Assembly: GCA_016928775.1 (NCBI GenBank) | Contig: JAFGKD010000116.1 | Location: 28,865-92,864, forward strand | Length of the DNA: 64,000 bases | Source of the DNA: Candidatus Zhuqueibacterota bacterium | Lineage (GTDB): Bacteria > Zhuqueibacterota > Zhuqueibacteria > Residuimicrobiales > Krinioviventaceae | Direction: 5' to 3' | In this document: positions 24,597-31,493 of the stretch, in pieces | How positions within the stretch are numbered: position 1 is the stretch's first letter | Layout: each line of letters opens with the position of its first letter | Program-made: the position numbers and the translations under genes | Notes under the pieces: model-generated | What the model was told of the DNA's origin: nothing | What the model saw: the letters and a program-made list of their open reading frames with translations, nothing else | Database searches by the model: none

Positions 24597-25280
24597 CTAT
24601 GAGCCAATTTTGGCCTTGAGCGCATCCAGCTTTGATTGAACATCTGCGGATGGGCTGGTTGTATCCAGGCTGGCGAACTCTTTTTCGAGCGAATCGCCGC
24701 TGACGGTATCGGCCATTTCCTGGGCCGCCGAGGCTTCGTAGGAGGCGCGCTCCGCTTTGGCTTTCATACGCGCCATCAGATCATCAGCGCTCTTGTCATT
24801 TTTGATTTTGGCCTTGGCTTCGTAAATTTGCTTTTTCACTTCGGCTGTTTTGGCCTGGGCAATGATAAAGTCTTTGTTACGTCGAAACTCGGCCAATTCA
24901 TCTTCCATTTTGGTGATTTCCACCTTGAGCTGATCGACGTTATCTCGCTGACTCTGCCAGATGCCTTGCAGATCATCGGCTTTTTTCTGGTGTTCTGCCG
25001 CGCGCTCAAGCGCTTTGACCGCCAAATCTTCCCGCCCGGATTTCAGGGCTTGTTCGGCTTTTGCCTCCCAGGTTGTTTGTTCGTTGCGCTCCCTGTCCAG
25101 TTGGGCTTTGGTCTGCCGCTCGGTGGCAATAACATTCATCACTGATTTTTTCGCAGTGCTAATTTGCTTCTCTTTATCACGAATGGCCTGATCCAGCATG
25201 ACTTCCGGTTTTTCCATCTTGTCAACCAGTTCATTCACCTTGGCTTCTCCAACTTTGAACATTCTTTGAAAAACACTCAT
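24597..25280 (-). CDS. pspA: PspA/IM30 (Vipp1) family membrane-stress protein
   Basis: A 227-aa protein that is almost entirely alpha-helical coiled coil. It begins MSVFQRMFKVGEAKVNELVDKMEKPEVMLDQAIRD, typical of the family, and has the internal KAKIKNDKSADDLMARMKAKAE region. PspA proteins form ESCRT-III-like rods on the inner face of the membrane when it is damaged. The N-terminal lipid-binding helix is less hydrophobic than usual, more like the YjfJ branch. It has a good AGGAG ribosome site, is the last gene of the minus-strand cluster and starts 14 bases after the YjfI-like gene. Confidence 0.92.
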   Translation of the reverse strand: MSVFQRMFKVGEAKVNELVDKMEKPEVMLDQAIRDKEKQISTAKKSVMNVIATERQTKAQLDRERNEQTTWEAKAEQALKSGREDLAVKALERAAEHQKKADDLQGIWQSQRDNVDQLKVEITKMEDELAEFRRNKDFIIAQAKTAEVKKQIYEAKAKIKNDKSADDLMARMKAKAERASYEASAAQEMADTVSGDSLEKEFASLDTTSPSADVQSKLDALKAKIGS

Positions 25281-25294
25281 CTATCATCTCCTTT

Positions 25295-25708
25295 CTATTC
25301 TTGAACAAATTCAGCTAAAATGGCTTCGGCTTTATCTGTGGCGAGCTCGAGCGCGTCAAAAACTGCCAACAATTCCTGATCGCTCAAATCCACTGTGATA
25401 CGACTTTCAACCAAAACAAGATGAGGATCATCCGGATTCGAGTTGTTGATGCCAAAGCTAACCGGCAAAATCTCGGTGTTCATATCAAGGAGTTTAAAAT
25501 AGATCTCCTTGCTGGCAAAGCCGCTAATATTGCCCAGATCGACCTCAAAATACATATTGTTATCATAGACACTGACAAAGACCGGCAATTCATTATCACG
25601 CGTAACTTTGCAGATATTGTCACCGATTTGTTCAACGACAAAGCCGTTTAATTCAAGAAACGGCATTAATTCTTCTGTTCGTCGTGTTGCAATGAGTACT
25701 TTACTCAT
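25295..25708 (-). CDS. YjfI/YbjN-like small acidic protein next to pspA
   Basis: A 137-aa acidic, soluble protein. The sequence alternates strands and helices: VEQIGDNICKVTRDNELPVF, YFEVDLGNISGF, LLDMNTEILPVSFGI, then a C-terminal helix (LFDALEL-type). This resembles the YbjN / type III chaperone-like fold and fits the position of YjfI (DUF2170) before yjfJ in E. coli, which is the main reason for the name. The resemblance is moderate and not certain. It has a GGAGGA ribosome site and is closely coupled to pspA (14-base gap). A role as partner or regulator of PspA is inferred. Confidence 0.6.
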   Translation of the reverse strand: MSKVLIATRRTEELMPFLELNGFVVEQIGDNICKVTRDNELPVFVSVYDNNMYFEVDLGNISGFASKEIYFKLLDMNTEILPVSFGINNSNPDDPHLVLVESRITVDLSDQELLAVFDALELATDKAEAILAEFVQE

Positions 25709-25769
25709 ATTTATCCTCCATTCATTTGGTGTAAAAAACGCACAGTGTAAACAAATAATCTCGTTTTAT

Positions 25770-26876
25770 TCAATTCTTTTTTGCCGAGCTTGCAAGTATA
25801 TCCTCCTCCACCTTTTCAAAATCCTGGCGATGCTCCGCCAAAACAATCAATCGATCGTCTTTTTCGAGTATCATATCTTTTGGCGGAGAGAGTATGTTTT
25901 TTCCACCCCGAGACAAGCCAATCAGTTGGACATTCGTCGGATGGTTCAACATAGCGATCTGCAATTCAGAAATCGGACGGCCGTGCAATTTGGTTTCCAT
26001 AATGTAAAATTGGCAACCGACCGCGTTTGTCAATATTTGCTGCACGATATCATGAACGCCGGGGTTGAGAAATTCCTGGACAATCAAGCCGTCCATAATG
26101 CCGTCGGATGAAACAACACCGTCAACGCGAGAGCGCTGCATCATTCTTATATTGTCTTTATTGACAACTTCTGCGACCGTACGAATAGGTTTGTTGATTT
26201 CGCGTTCGATCAGCTCGATGATCGTGCCGATGGCAAAGGTTTTTTCATCGGATGTTGGCGAACCCGGATCCCGAGCTAAAATAAAAACGCCGACAGATTT
26301 GTTGATGTTCGCTCGCAGCAACACATCTTCGCGCACCGGATCACCATGTACAAATTTGATATCAAGCTCTCTGAGTTCTTGCGGCAGCTCTTCAATCATA
26401 TCTGTGATGAGAACGATGTCATTGTTACGGTAGCGATAGCTGTGTCGAATTTCATCGACCAGGCGCCTGATCTTTTCAAGATGCGGATAATTGCAGATAA
26501 TGATATGATCTGTGCTTTTGATTTGCATAAGACCTCTTTTTTTCTTGGACACATGTTCGAGCATATTTTCGGCGAATCCGCCGACAAGATAGCCGATGAT
26601 GCCAATCCCAACAAGCATACAGGCGTACGAAATGAGAAAGCGCCCAAGCGGTGTTTGTGCATAAAAATCTCCATAGCCAACCGTTGTCATGGTGACCATA
26701 GCCCACCAGAGCGAATCGAGCAGAGTGAGACCCTCCTGAACGTCGCGCTCGAGCAGATAAAACAGCACCCCAAACATAATATTCAGGGTCACCGCAAAAA
26801 GAATAACCCGTACGCCGCGGAATTTCAGCAACCGATTATTGAACAGTCTCTTGTAGATCTGGAGGAATAATGCCAT
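25770..26876 (-). CDS. Two-helix potassium channel with RCK (TrkA-N/TrkA-C) domains
   Basis: A 368-aa protein. The first helix is at residues ~22-42, the pore loop has the intact filter TTVGYGD (64-70) and the second helix is at ~78-102. Then comes a Rossmann-type TrkA-N domain (DHIIICNYPHLEKIRRLVDE, then VHGDPVREDVLLRANI) and a TrkA-C part ending DRLIVLAEH. This is the MthK/Kch layout: a ligand-gated K+ channel of the inner membrane whose RCK ring senses Ca2+, nucleotides or similar. It lies in a PspA/DUF350/spermidine synthase cluster, where such channels recur. Confidence 0.93.
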   Translation of the reverse strand: MALFLQIYKRLFNNRLLKFRGVRVILFAVTLNIMFGVLFYLLERDVQEGLTLLDSLWWAMVTMTTVGYGDFYAQTPLGRFLISYACMLVGIGIIGYLVGGFAENMLEHVSKKKRGLMQIKSTDHIIICNYPHLEKIRRLVDEIRHSYRYRNNDIVLITDMIEELPQELRELDIKFVHGDPVREDVLLRANINKSVGVFILARDPGSPTSDEKTFAIGTIIELIEREINKPIRTVAEVVNKDNIRMMQRSRVDGVVSSDGIMDGLIVQEFLNPGVHDIVQQILTNAVGCQFYIMETKLHGRPISELQIAMLNHPTNVQLIGLSRGGKNILSPPKDMILEKDDRLIVLAEHRQDFEKVEEDILASSAKKN

Positions 26877-26913
26877 TTACGTTCACCATCCTGTGATAAT
26901 TTGCGCCAGAGTA

Positions 26914-27711
26914 TTAATTCCACCGTGAGCTTTTGTAGTATGGATCACGATATCGATCGTAATAATCCAAATCATCATCCGGCATGGTCACTCGATCGAC
27001 AAAAAAGTCGTCGTCAATCTCGTCGCTTTCGATATCATTAAATGCTTGATAGCCGGCATACTCTTCTTCTGCAAGCAGGGTGAGCATGATATCCATGCCT
27101 TGTCTTATGATGTCGGCGATCACCTCTTCCGCCGATATATATCCTTCTTCATCTTCGTAGCCCAATTGTTGCCATTGAAGTGCTGTGTTGCAGATATGCA
27201 ATATCTCATCCCAGACCGATCCCAGCAACAAATCAAATTGCCATCCCGATTGATTGCGGCCGAAGCGCTTTTCGCTGATGAAACTCATAAACACGATCTC
27301 GACCGGATTCATTTCCTTAAAATCGGCAACAGCGACGCGCAGATCATCCCACCGCTCGTCGTCGAGATAGTCCTGAAATTCGGCGTCTGTCGCAAAATCA
27401 AAATATCTCGAAAAGGCAAACTCGCCCGCTTGCAGATCGACTGCGCAAAAAATATCAAACATGGTCAGATATTCGCTATAGCGCGCCAAAAATTTTTCCA
27501 GCTCTTTGCGGCCATTCGGGTGGGGGATGTATTTTTCGTCGTGCAGAATCTGGATGTAGCCCTTCATCATCAGCCATTCCAGTACAGGTTCCAGATCTTT
27601 GTCGTTATCGTCCAAAAAAATCGGGATGGCGTGCGGTGTGTTGATCATATATTCGAGCAAGTATAAACCGGCAAAGCGCTTTTTTTGTTCCTCGGATAAC
27701 GTATAAGACAC
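26914..27711 (-). CDS. Conserved acidic protein of the PspA cluster (unknown)
   Basis: A 265-aa soluble protein. The GTG at 27711 is chosen as start because AAGGAGG lies six bases before it; an upstream GTG at 27729 would put that site inside the gene. The N-terminus (SEEQKKRFAGLYLLEYMI, then a short DDND..LEPVLEWLMMKGYI part) looks like a winged-helix-like or helical domain. The middle has CAVDLQAGEFAFSRYFDF and WQFDLLLGSVWDEILHICN. The tail is very acidic (IESDEIDDDFFVD). I recall no named domain. Its fixed place between the DUF350 and channel genes suggests a cytoplasmic partner of one of them. Confidence 0.6.
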   Translation of the reverse strand: MSYTLSEEQKKRFAGLYLLEYMINTPHAIPIFLDDNDKDLEPVLEWLMMKGYIQILHDEKYIPHPNGRKELEKFLARYSEYLTMFDIFCAVDLQAGEFAFSRYFDFATDAEFQDYLDDERWDDLRVAVADFKEMNPVEIVFMSFISEKRFGRNQSGWQFDLLLGSVWDEILHICNTALQWQQLGYEDEEGYISAEEVIADIIRQGMDIMLTLLAEEEYAGYQAFNDIESDEIDDDFFVDRVTMPDDDLDYYDRYRDPYYKSSRWN

Positions 27712-27761
27712 TCCCTGCCTCCTTATCACATCAATTTTTATATCGTGATGTTTTTGTGTGC

Positions 27762-28664
27762 TCAGCCCAAAAACACCGGCACGAGCATCAATGCCAGGAT
27801 AATGGCGATGCCGCCCTCAATCAGAGCCGCACCCCAGTTTTGGTCTCGACTGATCTCCTCGTCCAGCAATGCACCGGGCAGCAGAAACTTGTCCACCAGA
27901 TAGCGGCTGACGATGAGAAAAAACAAACTGATCACAAACCAGGCGAAAAATCCAAGCAGCGAATCATAACGGATGATAAAACCCGACAGCAAGATGGCAA
28001 TGGCGATCAAGCTGGCGCCAAAGGCGATGCCGGCGGAGATGTTGTCTTTTTCAATCTCCTCGTACAGATCGAAGCGACTCATTTTCTGATAAATCCAGGC
28101 AAAAATGACAAAGCCCAGTTGCCCGATGAGGAAATAAATGACGGTGGCGATGATACCGCTCAGGAAGCTGCTATCTTCGCCGTAGAGTGCGGCTTTGATA
28201 ATGAGCGCCGAACCCACGTAACTGCCAAACTCGACCGCGCCGGTGCCGATGTTTCGATCATCGATCAGCTCTTTGATATTTTTAAAACGGCTGAGCAGGA
28301 CATTGTCATTGATAAGCCGGGCAAAATTGAGCAGGAGGATGCCCACGGCGCTCCAGATGACGAGACTGAGCATATCGAGCAAGAGCTCGGAACGCGTTGT
28401 GGTAAAGCCGGCCTCGGGTTCGCTTGTGAACACACCCAAAATAACGATGCCGATGGCGAACATATAGCCGCCAAAAGAGACCGCCACCGCCTTGTTATCC
28501 ACTTCCGTTAGCTGTTGGCTTAATTTAAACGGGCTGAACAGATCGTACAACAACTTGGCCAATACAAGAATAATCAGTATGGTGATCAAATAGGCCGGGC
28601 CATCAAAATGCAGAAATACCTGCAACGCCGATGTATCCAAAAGTGCTGCAAAAATTTCATTCAT
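27762..28664 (-). CDS. Membrane protein with duplicated DUF350 (YjfL-like)
   Basis: A 300-aa protein. The ATG at 28664 (MNEIFAALL) is chosen because GGAGAA precedes it. About eight membrane helices form two related halves. Each half has the DUF350 signature: a polar turn followed by a small-residue helix, seen as VDNKAVAVSFGGYMFAIGIV and KDNISAGIAFGASLIAIAIL. DUF350 proteins such as YjfL normally carry one copy, so this is an internal duplication. DUF350 is recurrently linked to PspA homologues and spermidine synthase-like enzymes, and is suspected to act in the stressed membrane, perhaps as a transporter or channel. Confidence 0.85.
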   Translation of the reverse strand: MNEIFAALLDTSALQVFLHFDGPAYLITILIILVLAKLLYDLFSPFKLSQQLTEVDNKAVAVSFGGYMFAIGIVILGVFTSEPEAGFTTTRSELLLDMLSLVIWSAVGILLLNFARLINDNVLLSRFKNIKELIDDRNIGTGAVEFGSYVGSALIIKAALYGEDSSFLSGIIATVIYFLIGQLGFVIFAWIYQKMSRFDLYEEIEKDNISAGIAFGASLIAIAILLSGFIIRYDSLLGFFAWFVISLFFLIVSRYLVDKFLLPGALLDEEISRDQNWGAALIEGGIAIILALMLVPVFLG

Positions 28665-28694
28665 GATTTTTTCTCCAATTTGTGAGCAAGTCAA

Positions 28695-29597
28695 CTATTT
28701 GCCACCGCGTGAAAAGCCGCCACTGCGGCTCGGTGCGCTTCGTCGAACAGAAGATGAACGAGTGGTGGAACGCGATGTCGAGCTCGATGATTGCTGGCGA
28801 CCAAAACCGCCGCTTCTCACTTGTTGAGAAGGATTGCGCGCCTGAAATGCTCTTTGGGAGGACGTTGGATTTTTCAAAGGCGCTTTAACGCTTGTGGCGC
28901 TTTTCCCGGCATTCGGTGATCTGACGTTGGCATTCACCCGGCTTTGTGTTGATGATGAAAACGATGAACCCTGGGTCGTACGATTCATGGCGCGTCGGTA
29001 ATTCTGCGCCGTTGTGGTGTTATGCGGTCTATAGCTGTCCGGATAGTTATTGTAACCATACGGCGACGCGAATAGCGGCCGTGGTTGAAACAGCCAGCTC
29101 AGAATGACAAAATCCATGAGCCCAAAGCTGGAATGGTAATAATGATTGCGGCCATAGATCTGCTCGTTTCCCTGGACCTGCACATTAGCCTGGTCACCGG
29201 ATTTCTCAACCTCGATTGTCGCGATTTCCTGAACCTCTCCGGCTGCTGGCTGGGTGGTGAGAGAAAATCCTTTCACCCGGTTGTCGCCATACTCGGTCAC
29301 AAAGATGTAATCGACTTTGCCATCTTCGTCCAAGTCAAGGTTATTCACGCCATTATTGGGCGAGTTGAGCAAGCGTTCGAATTCTTGACCATCCTGTGCT
29401 TGTTTCAGCAATTCGCCAACGGCCATTAAATTGAGACCTTCGCTCGCCGATACCACAGTTTGAACGTTGACATTGTACTGTTCCTGCGGCGCGCGTGTTG
29501 TTTCAGAGCGCGGCTGTCGCTCGCGCTTGTTGCAGATCGACAACAGGACGACCAGCACAAAAAACACGCCCAAGATTTTTAATGCTTTTTCATTCAC
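28695..29597 (-). CDS. Exported Ser/Gly/Arg-rich protein of the PspA cluster
   Basis: A 300-aa protein. The GTG at 29597 is chosen because GAGGAGGA precedes it. A hydrophobic N-terminus (ALKILGVFFVLVVLLSIC) is either a signal anchor or a lipoprotein signal. The middle folds around LDLDEDGKVDYIFVTEYGD, a calcium-binding-type loop as in FG-GAP/EF-hand-like repeats. The last ~110 residues are low-complexity Ser/Arg/Gly/Gln, ending GGFSRGGK. Similar basic Gly-rich tails are seen in YjfM-type and DUF4247 partners of DUF350 genes, so it probably fills the same slot. That link is by analogy, not proven homology. Confidence 0.65.
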   Translation of the reverse strand: MNEKALKILGVFFVLVVLLSICNKRERQPRSETTRAPQEQYNVNVQTVVSASEGLNLMAVGELLKQAQDGQEFERLLNSPNNGVNNLDLDEDGKVDYIFVTEYGDNRVKGFSLTTQPAAGEVQEIATIEVEKSGDQANVQVQGNEQIYGRNHYYHSSFGLMDFVILSWLFQPRPLFASPYGYNNYPDSYRPHNTTTAQNYRRAMNRTTQGSSFSSSTQSRVNANVRSPNAGKSATSVKAPLKNPTSSQRAFQARNPSQQVRSGGFGRQQSSSSTSRSTTRSSSVRRSAPSRSGGFSRGGK

Positions 29598-29620
29598 GGA
29601 ACTACTCCTCCTCAATGTAA

Positions 29621-31315
29621 TTAAATGTTCCACGCTTTGACATAAAGAGAAAATGCCAAGCCATTTGTGATTGTATTAATCGATGTATTGTCGGATTGTA
29701 ATTGATTGAGACCGAATTCAAATGCCGCATTCATCACCGCGGGCGTTAGATACTGTGTTGCAACCTCAAAGCTGGTTGTACTACGGATTTTATTCCTGAT
29801 GGTTTCTGGACTCCAGCGGTCCGAACGGCCACCGATCCACCAGCCCCACTCGCCAAATGACGGCACGTTGTCATGAAACGGCAGGGCCACCAGACCAGCG
29901 CTTTTAATGGTTCGACCAATCAGAAGAAACACTTCCCTGGCATGCACTGGCGACGTCGATTGTTGAATAAAAATTCCATCAGCCGTCAGCTTTTTCCTGA
30001 TGTTATGATAGAACATGTCAGAATAAAGTTTTGACAAGTCCGGATTATTTGGATCAGGAAAGTCTATGATAATGATATCATACAGTCCGGATATCTGCTC
30101 GATAAACTTGGCGGCATCGAGATTGATGATGTTAATTGTCGTCACCACCTCGAAATCGCGTATTATCCTCTGCCGTTGATCCTCAATAGCCAGGACAGTC
30201 TCCTCACCCGGTGTCAACGCATTATTTTTTAGAATGGTAATCCGACTGTCCGCGAGACTGTTCCCGTTTAGCCTCTGAAAATGTTCATTTTCTTTCGCCA
30301 AAGTTGTCATTGCTGGATCAATATCACAAATTGTCACCGATTCAACTCGATCATACTTGAGTACTTCGCGCAGAGCAAGTCCATCCCCTCCTCCCAAGAT
30401 CAATACTTTTTGATGGTATGGCGCAAGGACAAATGCCGGGTGCACAAGATTTTCATGGTAGATGAATTCATCTGCGCTGTGAAATTGCAATTGACCATTA
30501 ATATAGCAGGCGATGTCGCCAGCGCGCGATTCGGTCAGGACAATATGTTGAAATGTTGTCGTTTTGGAAAATATGACTCGATCTCGAAAAAGCTGTTGTT
30601 CAGCATGTATGGTCCATCTCGCGGAAGAGAAAAGACCGACAAAGAGTGCGGCGGTTACTATAAATGTCAGCAACGCTAGCGATTTTCGATACATGACCAA
30701 TTTTCTGAAAAAAATAAGCGTGAACAAAGCAACCAGCACATTCAGGATACCAAGCACAAATGCCGTTTCAACGATTGTGAAGAATCTCGGCAACAAAAAA
30801 ATCCATAATAAAGAACCGACTAATGCGCCGATATAATCCATTTTTAACACATTGCCAAGATTTAATTTTAATTCCTGGATATATGTCTCGTTGATTCGGG
30901 TGATGATCGGAATTTCAAAACCGATGATGAGCCCAATGCTGGTGACAAAAAAGTACTGCACAAGTACGTAATGGCTCGGGATGCTGCCATAGCTGACCAA
31001 CAGGGCGATGGGGCCAAACGCGCCCAACAATCCGATGAGAATCTCGAAAAGGATGAACTTGTCGACCAGATTTGTATTGCTGAAATACTTTTGAACATCC
31101 GAGCCGACGCCCATAAAAAACATCATGATACCAATGATAATGGCCCATTGACGCACACTGTTACCTAAAATATCCGAGGCGACTTTGCTGAGCGTATACT
31201 CATATGCCAGGCCGCATGCCCCCATAATGAACATGGACAGGTAGAGTACAATACTTTCGCGGGTAGTTTTGCGGAACAGGGTAAAAGGAAATTGGTGGGC
31301 TAGGAAACTATTCAT
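29621..31315 (-). CDS. Membrane-embedded spermidine synthase-like aminopropyltransferase
   Basis: A 564-aa protein, starting at ATG 31315. About seven membrane helices occupy residues ~20-220, followed by a class I methyltransferase-fold spermidine synthase domain. The nucleotide-binding loop is LILGGGDGLALREVLKY (GGGDG near residues 308-312), then VTICDIDPAMTTLA and the catalytic region IIIIDFPDPNNPDLSKLYS. All three motifs are those of polyamine aminopropyltransferases. The fused membrane part is typical of the versions found beside DUF350 and PspA genes. No AdoMet decarboxylase is nearby. It is the first gene of the cluster; the product may be a polyamine-like modification of an envelope component. 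Confidence 0.88.
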   Translation of the reverse strand: MNSFLAHQFPFTLFRKTTRESIVLYLSMFIMGACGLAYEYTLSKVASDILGNSVRQWAIIIGIMMFFMGVGSDVQKYFSNTNLVDKFILFEILIGLLGAFGPIALLVSYGSIPSHYVLVQYFFVTSIGLIIGFEIPIITRINETYIQELKLNLGNVLKMDYIGALVGSLLWIFLLPRFFTIVETAFVLGILNVLVALFTLIFFRKLVMYRKSLALLTFIVTAALFVGLFSSARWTIHAEQQLFRDRVIFSKTTTFQHIVLTESRAGDIACYINGQLQFHSADEFIYHENLVHPAFVLAPYHQKVLILGGGDGLALREVLKYDRVESVTICDIDPAMTTLAKENEHFQRLNGNSLADSRITILKNNALTPGEETVLAIEDQRQRIIRDFEVVTTINIINLDAAKFIEQISGLYDIIIIDFPDPNNPDLSKLYSDMFYHNIRKKLTADGIFIQQSTSPVHAREVFLLIGRTIKSAGLVALPFHDNVPSFGEWGWWIGGRSDRWSPETIRNKIRSTTSFEVATQYLTPAVMNAAFEFGLNQLQSDNTSINTITNGLAFSLYVKAWNI

Positions 31316-31461
31316 CAACTCTCAACGATTTACATGAAACATGGGGAAAATCAAACAGTCGATTTTAACCACATGACCGGAATATATTCAAAAAATCTTT
31401 GCGCAACAAGCGGATATTCATCAAGAGTACAGACCATCCCGGATGATCTTTTGTGATTTCA

Positions 31462-31489
31462 CAAAAAAGCCGGACTCGAAAGTCCGGCT
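31462..31489 (-). terminator. Intrinsic terminator after the secreted fibronectin-type gene
   Basis: On the minus strand AGCCGGACT-TTCG-AGTCCGGCT is followed by TTTTTTGTG. It sits 4 bases beyond the stop of the gene at 31494-33893. Confidence 0.92.
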
Positions 31490-31493
31490 TGTT

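Noticed and set aside
27756..28511. A 251-codon plus-strand frame through the DUF350 gene
   Set aside because: It is a low-complexity Gln/Asp-rich shadow of a transmembrane gene on the other strand.
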